A DNA stretch of 64,000 nucleotides from Bradyrhizobium sp. (lineage in GTDB: Bacteria > Pseudomonadota > Alphaproteobacteria > Rhizobiales > Xanthobacteraceae). The stretch lies in NCBI RefSeq assembly GCF_030697065.1, contig NZ_JAUYQU010000087.1, positions 29,179 through 93,178 of the forward strand, in the 5' to 3' direction. Position 1 is the first letter of the stretch; every line of letters begins with the position of its first letter. The translations under genes were made by a program, and so were the position numbers. This document shows positions 35,747-43,093 of this stretch, piece by piece. The notes under the pieces were generated by a model. That model searched no databases and was not told the DNA's origin. It was given only the letters and a program-made list of their open reading frames with translations.

Positions 35747-38700
35747 TCATGGTGAGCCGCGCCGCAAGTCCAGCGTGAACGGAAACTCGCGGCTGCCTGG
35801 CAACTGGCTGTTGGCGGGCGGCACCTTGATCGCACCATCGCTGTGGCCCATGCGGAAGAAACGCGCCAGGCGCCGGCTTTCGGCCTCATAGGAGTTGACA
35901 GGGAATGTGTCGTAGTTGCGCCCGCCCGGGTGGGTCACGTGGTACTGGCAGCCGCCCAGCGAACGTTTCATCCAGGTGTCCACGATGTCGAAGGTCAGCG
36001 GCGCGTGCACGCCGATGGAAGGGTGCAGCGAGGAGGGCGGGTTCCAGGCCTTGTAGCGCACGCCGGCCACAAACTCGCCCACCGTGCCGGTGGACTGCAG
36101 CGGCAGCGCCTGGCCGTTGACGGTGATGGCGTGGCGGCTGGGGTTCAGGCCGGTGACACGTACCTCGATGCGTTCCAGCGAGGAGTCGACGTAACGCGCC
36201 GTGCCGCCCGAGGTGCCCTCTTCGCCCATGACGTGCCAGGGCTCCAGCGCATTGCGCAGGGTCAGCTCCACACCCATGCTCTGCACCTCGCCCACCAGCG
36301 GGAAGCGGAACTCGAAGTGCGGCGCGAACCAGGCGTCGTCGAAGGCAAAACCGGCCTGCCGCATCTCGGCCAGCACGTCGGCGAAGTCCATGTGCACGAA
36401 GGTGGGCAGCAGGAAACGGTCGTGCAGCTCGGTGCCCCAGCGCGTGGCGGGCGCCAGGTAGGGCGTGTCCCAGAAGCGCGCGACCAGGGCGCGCAGCAGC
36501 AGTTGCTGCACCACGCTCATGCGCGCGTGCGGCGGCATCTCGAAGGCGCGCAGCTCCAGCAGGCCCAGGCGGCCGGTGGCGCTGTCGGGTGAGTAGAGCT
36601 TGTCGATGCAGAACTCGCTGCGGTGGGTGTTGCCCGTGATGTCGACCAGGATGTTGCGCAAGGTGCGGTCCACCAGCCACGGGGACATCTCGGCACCCTG
36701 CTTCTGCCGGTTGGCGTGGATCTCGCGCAGGGCGATCTCCAGCTCATACAGCTGGTCGTTGCGCGCCTCGTCCACGCGCGGGGCCTGGCTGGTCGGGCCG
36801 ATGAACATGCCGCTGAAGAGATAGCTCAGCGAGGGATGGTTGTGCCAGTAGAGCAGCAGGCTGGCCAGCAGCTCGGGGCGGCGCAGGAAGGGACTGTCGG
36901 CTGGCGTGGCCCCACCCATCACCATGTGGTTGCCCCCGCCGGTGCCGGTGTGGCGGCCGTCGGTCATGAACTTCTCGGCAGAGAGGCGGCACTCGAACGC
37001 CGCGTCGTAGAGGAACTCCGTGTGATCCACCAGTTCGCCCCAGTTGTGCGCGGGGTGGATGTTGACCTCGATCACCCCCGGGTCCGGCGTGACCTGCAGC
37101 AGCTTGAGGCGTACGTCGCGCGGCGGCGGGTAGCCTTCGAGCACGACCTTCATGCTCAATGCCTCGGCCGTGGCCTCGACGGCAGCGAGCAGGTCCAGGT
37201 AGTCTTCCAGCCGCGCCAGGGGCGGCATGAAGACATACAGAAGGCTGGATTGGCCGCCGTGCGCTCCCTCGGCCTTGGGGCCGTTGGCGCGCATGGGGTC
37301 GCGCGCTTCGACGCACAGGGCGGTGCGGGTGATCCAGTGCGCCGATTCGAAGCGCTTCGGCGCGCGCGGCTCGGCCAGCGTTGCGTGCGAGGGCTGGCCC
37401 TCGCCGCGCAGATGGGCTTGGGCGGCGCCGGTCCGGCCGGGCGCGCCGGCGTGGCCCTGGCCTTGCACGGCCACGGTGCCGCCCTCGGCGAATCCGCCGC
37501 CCATCTGGTGCGGCGCGTACTGGGCGCGCAACTGGGCTGCCTGAGGCAGCGGCGTGCGCGGCGCGTAGGGGTCCTGTTCGATCAGGTAGGGGTAGTCACC
37601 CTCCTTGACCCAGGGCAGGGACTCCAGCGGCAGGCGGTAGCCCATGGGCGAGTCGCCGGGCAGCAGGTACATGCGGTCGTCGCGGAAGTGCCAGGGCCCG
37701 GTGGACCAGGGGGCACCGGCAAGCTCGGGGTCATTGGCCTGCAGCGGCAGCACATAACCCACCGCGGCATCGAGCTTCTGCCCGAACACGCGGCGCAGCC
37801 GGATGCGTTCCATCTCGTCATCGAGCTTGCACTCGAAAGGGTCCACGTTCACCGGCAGCTTGCGCTCGCGCCAGAGGTAATAGAAAACGTCCTCGTAGCC
37901 CGGCTGGATGTACTGCTCGCTCAGGCCCAGCTTGGTGGCCAGGGCGTGGGTGAAGCGGCGGGCATCCTCGCTGGTGTAAGTGGCCGGCGTGCTTTCGTCG
38001 GCAAACAGCTCGGGCTTGTGCCAGACCGGCTCGCCGTCCCGGCGCCAGTAGATCGACAGGGCCCAGCGCGGCAGCTGTTCGCCGGGGTACCACTTGCCTT
38101 GGCCGAAGTGCAGAAAACCGCCTTGCCCGTACTTGGTGCGCAATTTGTGCACCAGTTCGGTGGCATAGGACCGTTTGGTCGGTCCCAGGGCGTCGGTGTT
38201 CCATTCTGGTGCGTCGCGATCGCTGGCAGCGACATAGGTCGGCTCGCCGCCCATGGTCAGGCGCACGTCGCCCGTCTGCAGGCGGTGTTCCACCGTCTCA
38301 CCGAGTTGCATGACGCGGGCCCATTGCTCGTCGGTGTAGGGTTTCGTGACCCGCGGGGATTCGTAGATGCGGGTGACCTGCATATGGTGGGCGAACTCCA
38401 CCTCGCTCTCGTCCACACCGCCCTCCACGGGCGCAGCACCCGAGGGCTGGGGGGTGCAGGCCAGGGGAATGTGGCCTTCGCCGGCCATCAGGCCCGAGGT
38501 CGGGTCCAGGCCGACCCAGCCTGCCCCCGGCAGGTAGACCTCGCACCAGGCGTGCAGGTCAGTGAAGTCGACCTCGGTGCCGCTGGGTCCGTCCAGCGAC
38601 TTCACGTCCGGTTTGAGCTGGATCAGGTAGCCGGAGACGAAGCGCGCGGCGAGTCCGCAATGGCGCAGGAGCTGCACCATGAGCCAGCCCGTGTCGCGGC

Positions 38701-39238
38701 AGGAGCCGCTGCCCAGGCCCAGGGTCTGCTCGGGCGTCTGCACCCCGGGCTCCATGCGGATCAGGTACTTGATGTCGCTCTGCAACTGCTGGTTGAGCTT
38801 GACCAGGAAGTCGATCGTGCGCATCTTCGTGCGGTCGATCCGGGCCATGTACACCTTCAGGTGCGGCGTGAGCGCTGGCACGGCCAGGTAGGGCGCGAGC
38901 TCTTCGCGGGTGGCCGCGCTGTAGCTGAAAGGAAACTCCTCGGCCTCGGGCTCGAGGAAGAAGTCGAAGGGGTTGTAGACCGCCATCTCCACCACCAGGT
39001 CGACCGTGACCTTGAATTCGCGGGTCTTGTCCGGGAAGACCAGGCGGGCCTGGTAGTTGGCGAAGGGGTCCTGTTGCCAGTTGATGAAATGGGTGGCCGG
39101 CTCGATCTTCAGGGAGTACGAAATCACCTTGCTGCGGCAGTGCGGAGCCGGGCGCAGGCGGATCACCTGGGGCCCCAGCTTGACCAGGCGGTCGTACTGG
39201 TAGTGGGTGACGTGGTTCAGTGCGGCGTGGATGGGCAT
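35747..39238 (-). CDS. Transglutaminase-DUF2126 fusion, circularly permuted glutamine-synthetase-like ligase (TG3)
   Basis: 1163 residues. Residues 1-330 are a transglutaminase domain with Cys180 (GSGSCRDTGWL), His229 (TDLHAWCEVYLPG) and Asp245 (VGLDPTSG). From about 360 to the end is DUF2126 (RLTMGGEPTYVAASD, EVNIHPAHNWGELVDHTEF, DGRHTGTGGGNHMVMGGATP, ILVDITGNTHRSEFCIDKLY). DUF2126 has been predicted to be a circularly permuted glutamine-synthetase-like ligase. A Gly/Ala/Gln-rich linker at about 615-660 (positions 37270-37390) splits the two parts of DUF2126. The ATG at 39238 (MPIHAALNHV) is the conserved start. It is divergent from the ATP-grasp gene at 39364. Confidence 0.92.
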   Translation of the reverse strand: MPIHAALNHVTHYQYDRLVKLGPQVIRLRPAPHCRSKVISYSLKIEPATHFINWQQDPFANYQARLVFPDKTREFKVTVDLVVEMAVYNPFDFFLEPEAEEFPFSYSAATREELAPYLAVPALTPHLKVYMARIDRTKMRTIDFLVKLNQQLQSDIKYLIRMEPGVQTPEQTLGLGSGSCRDTGWLMVQLLRHCGLAARFVSGYLIQLKPDVKSLDGPSGTEVDFTDLHAWCEVYLPGAGWVGLDPTSGLMAGEGHIPLACTPQPSGAAPVEGGVDESEVEFAHHMQVTRIYESPRVTKPYTDEQWARVMQLGETVEHRLQTGDVRLTMGGEPTYVAASDRDAPEWNTDALGPTKRSYATELVHKLRTKYGQGGFLHFGQGKWYPGEQLPRWALSIYWRRDGEPVWHKPELFADESTPATYTSEDARRFTHALATKLGLSEQYIQPGYEDVFYYLWRERKLPVNVDPFECKLDDEMERIRLRRVFGQKLDAAVGYVLPLQANDPELAGAPWSTGPWHFRDDRMYLLPGDSPMGYRLPLESLPWVKEGDYPYLIEQDPYAPRTPLPQAAQLRAQYAPHQMGGGFAEGGTVAVQGQGHAGAPGRTGAAQAHLRGEGQPSHATLAEPRAPKRFESAHWITRTALCVEARDPMRANGPKAEGAHGGQSSLLYVFMPPLARLEDYLDLLAAVEATAEALSMKVVLEGYPPPRDVRLKLLQVTPDPGVIEVNIHPAHNWGELVDHTEFLYDAAFECRLSAEKFMTDGRHTGTGGGNHMVMGGATPADSPFLRRPELLASLLLYWHNHPSLSYLFSGMFIGPTSQAPRVDEARNDQLYELEIALREIHANRQKQGAEMSPWLVDRTLRNILVDITGNTHRSEFCIDKLYSPDSATGRLGLLELRAFEMPPHARMSVVQQLLLRALVARFWDTPYLAPATRWGTELHDRFLLPTFVHMDFADVLAEMRQAGFAFDDAWFAPHFEFRFPLVGEVQSMGVELTLRNALEPWHVMGEEGTSGGTARYVDSSLERIEVRVTGLNPSRHAITVNGQALPLQSTGTVGEFVAGVRYKAWNPPSSLHPSIGVHAPLTFDIVDTWMKRSLGGCQYHVTHPGGRNYDTFPVNSYEAESRRLARFFRMGHSDGAIKVPPANSQLPGSREFPFTLDLRRGSP

Positions 39239-39363
39239 GGCTCGGACTCGATCAGGAAGGGCCCACAATAGCAGCAGAGGCCCATAGTCCAGGACCGCAA
39301 GAACCGAGCCAGCCCGCGCCTGGGCCCGGAAATTGCTGTATGACTCACAGGAGAGAAGGTGCC
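39239..39363. promoter_or_regulatory. Divergent promoter region of the ATP-grasp / DUF2126 cluster
   Basis: 125 bp separate the two arms of the cluster. A shared control region is implied by the back-to-back start codons. AGGAGAGAAGG just before 39364 is the ribosome-binding site of the rightward ATP-grasp gene. No convincing -35/-10 pair or operator palindrome was seen. Confidence 0.45.
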
Positions 39364-40875
39364 ATGCAGAAATTCGATGAGATGTACACCACCCTGGCCG
39401 CCGCCGGTGCAAGCCAGAGTCAAAGCCCGGGCGGTGGGCAGGCCCAGTCGCAGTCTCAGGCGGGTGGGTCCGCGGGCGAGGTGCGCGAGCACTACCGGAG
39501 CTATGCGAAGTGGCTGTCGCGCCAGAACGACGATGTCATGCAAGCGCGTCGTGCCGAGGCCGAAATGATCTTTCGCCGCGTGGGCATCACCTTCGCGGTC
39601 TACGGCGCCAAGGACGAGGACGGCGCCGGCACCGAGCGACTGATCCCCTTCGACCTGATCCCGCGCATCATTCCCGCACGGGAGTGGTCCAGCATGGAAA
39701 AAGGCCTGGTGCAGCGGGTGAACGCACTCAACCGCTTCATCCACGATGTCTACCACGAGCAGGAGATCATCAAGGCCGGCGTCATCCCCGCCGAGCAGAT
39801 CCTGAACAACGCACAGTACCGCCCCGAGATGAAGGGGGTGGACGTGCCCAACCAGGTCTATTCGCACATCAGCGGTGTCGACATCGTGCGTGCGCCCAAC
39901 GCGAAGGGCGAGGGTGAGTACTACGTGCTCGAAGACAATCTGCGCGTGCCCAGTGGCGTGAGCTACATGCTGGAAGACCGCAAGATGATGATGCGGCTCT
40001 TTCCCGATCTCTTCAGCGCCCACCGCGTCGCACCCGTGGCGCACTACCCCGATCTGCTGCTGGAAACCCTGCGTGCTTCCAGCCCGGGCGGCGCGGCCGA
40101 GCCGACCGTGGTGGTGCTCACGCCCGGCATGTACAACAGCGCCTACTTCGAGCACGCCTTCCTGGCCCAGCAGATGGGGGTGGAACTGGTCGAGGGGCAG
40201 GACCTGTTCGTCAAGGACAACTTCGTCTACATGCGAACCACCCGTGGTCCACGGCGGGTGGACGTGATCTACCGCCGGGTCGACGACGATTTCCTCGACC
40301 CCAGGGTCTTCCGCCCCAGCTCCACCCTCGGCTGCCCGGGCCTGATGGACGCTTACCGCGCGGGCCATGTGGCCATCTGCAATGCAGTGGGCACGGGCGT
40401 GGCGGACGACAAGTCCATCTACCCCTATGTGCCCAAGATGATCGAGTTCTATCTGGGCGAGAAACCCATCCTCAGCAACGTGCCCACCTACATGTGCCGC
40501 AATTCCGAGGACCTGAAGTACGTGATCGCCAATCTCAAGGACCTGGTGGTCAAGGAAGTGCACGGCGCCGGGGGCTACGGCATGCTGGTGGGGCCCGCCT
40601 CCACCAAGGCCGAGATCGAGGACTTCAGCAAGGCCGTGCTGGCCAACCCGAGCAACTACATCGCCCAGCCCACGCTGAGCCTCTCCACCTGCCCCACTTA
40701 CGTCGAGCAGGGCATCGCCCCGCGCCACATCGACCTGCGGCCCTTCGTGCTCTCGGGCAAGACGGTGCAGATGGTGCCGGGGGGCCTGACGCGCGTGGCA
40801 CTCAAGGAAGGCTCCCTGGTGGTGAACTCCTCGCAGGGCGGTGGCACCAAGGACACCTGGATTCTGGAGATCTGA
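39364..40875 (+). CDS. Circularly permuted ATP-grasp protein
   Basis: 503 residues. After a low-complexity Gln/Ser/Gly-rich segment (about residues 15-42, SQSQSPGGGQAQSQSQAGG) comes the permuted ATP-grasp core: FAVYGAKDEDGAGTERLIPF, VLEDNLRVPSGVSYMLEDRK, LTPGMYNSAYFEHAFLAQQM, VVKEVHGAGGYGMLVGPAS and MVPGGLTRVALKEGS. It is the stand-alone form of the N-terminal half of the fusion at 32108-34672. It probably forms an amide bond with ATP in a peptide-synthesis or tagging pathway. The alpha-E gene starts one base after the stop. Confidence 0.93.
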   Translation: MQKFDEMYTTLAAAGASQSQSPGGGQAQSQSQAGGSAGEVREHYRSYAKWLSRQNDDVMQARRAEAEMIFRRVGITFAVYGAKDEDGAGTERLIPFDLIPRIIPAREWSSMEKGLVQRVNALNRFIHDVYHEQEIIKAGVIPAEQILNNAQYRPEMKGVDVPNQVYSHISGVDIVRAPNAKGEGEYYVLEDNLRVPSGVSYMLEDRKMMMRLFPDLFSAHRVAPVAHYPDLLLETLRASSPGGAAEPTVVVLTPGMYNSAYFEHAFLAQQMGVELVEGQDLFVKDNFVYMRTTRGPRRVDVIYRRVDDDFLDPRVFRPSSTLGCPGLMDAYRAGHVAICNAVGTGVADDKSIYPYVPKMIEFYLGEKPILSNVPTYMCRNSEDLKYVIANLKDLVVKEVHGAGGYGMLVGPASTKAEIEDFSKAVLANPSNYIAQPTLSLSTCPTYVEQGIAPRHIDLRPFVLSGKTVQMVPGGLTRVALKEGSLVVNSSQGGGTKDTWILEI

Positions 40876-40876
40876 C

Positions 40877-41836
40877 ATGCTGAGCCGCACCGCCGATCAC
40901 CTCTACTGGATGAGCCGCTATACGGAGCGGGCCGAAAACACAGCGCGCATGCTCAACGTGAGCTACGAGACCTCGCTGCTGCCGCAATCGGCGGCCGTGG
41001 CGCAGGTCGGCTGGCAGGGCCTGCTGTCCATCAGCGAACTGCTGCCGTCCTATACCGCGCTCTACGGTGAGGTCACGCCCCAAGGCGTCATGGAGTTCAT
41101 GGTCAGCGACGAGGACAACCCCTCATCCATCATCTCCTGCCTGCGGGCTGCACGCGAGAACGCGCGGGCCGTGCGCGGCACGCTGACCACCGAGGTCTGG
41201 GAAACCCAGAACCAGACCTGGCTGGAAGTCAACCGCATGCTCAAGAGCGGCGATTTCGAACGCGATCCTGGCCAGTTCTTCGAATGGGTCAAGTTCCGTT
41301 CGCACCTCTCCCGTGGCGTGACCGTGGGGACCATGCTGATGGACGAGTCGCTGCACTTCATGCGCCTGGGCACCTTCCTCGAGCGCGCCGACAACACCGC
41401 GCGTCTGGTGGACGTCAAGTTCCATGCCGCGCAGCGCGACTTCTTCGGCAACGCCAAGCAGAAGGACCAGGAGTACGACTTCTACCACTGGAGTTCGATC
41501 CTGCGTAGCGTGAGCGGCTTCGAGATCTACCGCAAGGTCTACCGCGACGTGATCCGGCCCGAACGCGTGGCCGAGCTGCTGATCCTGCGGCCCGACATGC
41601 CACGCTCCCTGCATGCGAGCATGAACGAGGTGGTCAGCAACCTGGGCCTGGTCAGCAGCGACGGCGACAGTGAAACGCTGCGCCAGGCGGGCAAGCTGCG
41701 CGCCGAGCTGCAGTACGGCCGCATCGACGAAATCCTGGCCACGGGGCTGCATGCCTTCCTGACCCAGTTCCTGGACCGGGTCAACGACATCGGCTCACGC
41801 ATCAGCCAGGATTTCCTGATGCCCGAAATCGCCTGA
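40877..41836 (+). CDS. Alpha-E domain protein
   Basis: 319 residues, almost fully helical, with the family start MLSRTADHLYWMSRYTERAE and later SDEDNPSSIISCLRAARENA, SLHFMRLGTFLERADNTARL and LRPDMPRSLHASMNEV. Alpha-E domains occur next to or fused with permuted ATP-grasp ligases and are thought to act as an accessory subunit. It begins one base after the ATP-grasp stop, so the two are translationally coupled. The normal next gene, anbu, is separated here by an inverted-repeat element. Confidence 0.9.
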   Translation: MLSRTADHLYWMSRYTERAENTARMLNVSYETSLLPQSAAVAQVGWQGLLSISELLPSYTALYGEVTPQGVMEFMVSDEDNPSSIISCLRAARENARAVRGTLTTEVWETQNQTWLEVNRMLKSGDFERDPGQFFEWVKFRSHLSRGVTVGTMLMDESLHFMRLGTFLERADNTARLVDVKFHAAQRDFFGNAKQKDQEYDFYHWSSILRSVSGFEIYRKVYRDVIRPERVAELLILRPDMPRSLHASMNEVVSNLGLVSSDGDSETLRQAGKLRAELQYGRIDEILATGLHAFLTQFLDRVNDIGSRISQDFLMPEIA

Positions 41837-41885
41837 GTCCGCTGCCTGGCAGGGCGGGGCGGCCGTTAAGATGGCGGCTGTCCTA

Positions 41886-42152
41886 GGGCCTGTTCACACT
41901 AATTTCTCAAGATGCGTTGCGGATCAAAAAAGTCATGCGGTAGGCGCGTGGACGCCGCCGGGGTATCCCCCGGCAAGTCCGCGCAACACCCCGCATGGCT
42001 TTTTTGGCCGCAACCCGAAGGGAACGGGGTTAAAACAGCGCCACTCGTTGTTGCACTCCTAGCCCAGGCGGTCAGCCTGGGCGTCGTCGCGCGCCTAGAT
42101 TGGCGCTGTTTTAACCACGTTCGCACTTGAGAAATTAGTGTGAACAGGCCCT
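41886..42152. mobile_element. MITE-like element with 26-bp perfect terminal inverted repeats
   Basis: The left end (41886-41911, beginning GGGCCTGTTCACACTAATTT) and right end (42126-42151) are perfect 26-bp inverted repeats. TA lies directly outside the left end and again two bases beyond the right end, consistent with a TA target duplication. No transposase is encoded, so it would move in trans. Inside are further perfect stems: 42028-42043 pairs with 42101-42116 (16 bp, GGTTAAAACAGCGCCA), and 42063-42081 is a CCCAGGC/GCCTGGG hairpin. The AT-rich arms near 41923-41932 and 41999-42006 are a looser inverted repeat. It lies between the alpha-E and anbu genes. Confidence 0.75.
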
Positions 42153-42172
42153 TATCCCACGAGTGAATTTTC

Positions 42173-42904
42173 ATGACCTACTGTGTCGCCGTCCGCAACG
42201 ATGCCGGACTGGTCTTCTTGTCCGATTCGCGCACCAACGCCGGCGTCGACCAGATCAACACCTTCCGCAAGATGCACGTCTACGAGGTGCCGGGTGAACG
42301 GGTCATGGTGCTGCTGACTGCCGGCAATCTGTCCGTCAGCCAGTCGGTGGCCAGCGGCCTGCGGGTGCAGATGGAAAACCAGGGCGAGAAGAGTCTCGCC
42401 TCGGCCCCCAATATGTTTTCCGCCGCCAAGCTGGTGGGAGATGCCGTGCGCAAGGTGCACGCGCGCGATGCCGAAGCGCTCAAGGAGTTCGGCATCGAGT
42501 TCAATGTGAGCCTGATCTTCGGCGGCCAGATCAAGGGCGAGGAGCCGCGCCTCTTCAACATCTATTCCGCTGGCAACTTCATCGAGGCCACGCGCGAGAC
42601 GCCGTATTTCCAGATCGGCGAGTCCAAGTACGGCAAGCCCATCCTGGACCGTGTCGTCGGTGGGTACCTGTCGCTTGACGAAGTGGCCAAGTGCTGCCTG
42701 ATCTCCATGGACTCGACCATGAAGTCCAACCTGTCGGTCGGCCTGCCGTTGGACCTCATGTGCTATGAAAAAGATAGCTTGCAAGTCCAGCGCAGGGCCC
42801 TGATCGACAGCAAGGACCCGTATTTCTCTTCCCTGCGCGAGCGCTGGGGTGAGCAGCTGCGCAAGGTCTTCAACGAGTTGCCCGCGCCGGGCTACTGGAA
42901 ATAG
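42173..42904 (+). CDS. anbu: Anbu proteasome-like peptidase
   Basis: 243 residues. It starts MTYCVAVRNDAGLVFLSDSR, and removal of Met exposes Thr2 as the N-terminal nucleophile of the NTN-hydrolase fold; SDSRTNAGVDQ and VMVLLTAGNLSVSQ are typical of Anbu (ancestral beta subunit). Known Anbu forms large self-assembled helical rings; its peptidase substrate is unknown. In many genomes it neighbours alpha-E, permuted ATP-grasp and transglutaminase genes, as here. The gap of 336 bp to the alpha-E gene is mostly the inverted-repeat element, so anbu may now have its own or altered expression. Confidence 0.92.
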   Translation: MTYCVAVRNDAGLVFLSDSRTNAGVDQINTFRKMHVYEVPGERVMVLLTAGNLSVSQSVASGLRVQMENQGEKSLASAPNMFSAAKLVGDAVRKVHARDAEALKEFGIEFNVSLIFGGQIKGEEPRLFNIYSAGNFIEATRETPYFQIGESKYGKPILDRVVGGYLSLDEVAKCCLISMDSTMKSNLSVGLPLDLMCYEKDSLQVQRRALIDSKDPYFSSLRERWGEQLRKVFNELPAPGYWK

Positions 42905-42928
42905 CCGAAGACATGTCTTAGACCAGGG

Positions 42929-42963
42929 CTCCCGCGGAACTGGCTTTGCCAGGCCGCCGGGAG
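42929..42963. repeat. Hairpin downstream of anbu
   Basis: CTCCCG...CGGGAG closes a stem that continues with CGG/CCG and CTGG/CCAG around a CTTTG loop. There is no T-tract. It is the start of a 190-bp gene-free gap up to the phoX stop, whose remaining sequence (CCCCCTTCCGCCGCAGGCG and CGTCGCCGCTCGGGGGG) looks like the dispersed GC-rich intergenic repeats of Comamonadaceae. Confidence 0.4.
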
Positions 42964-43093
42964 CGCCCCCCTTCCGCCGCAGGCGAGAAAGGGGCTGAGG
43001 GCTGCGGCTCCAGGCCTGCCTGCGCAGGCTTGGACAGTCCGAAGAGCTACGGCCTCTGGCCGTCAGCGCGTGGTGGCGTCGCCGCTCGGGGGG

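Noticed and set aside
36623..39271. Rightward 882-codon open frame over the DUF2126 gene
   Set aside because: Antisense shadow; the DUF2126 and transglutaminase signatures are on the other strand.
42905..43093. A small gene between anbu and phoX
   Set aside because: Open frames there are short, start inside GC-rich repeats and lack a ribosome-binding site.
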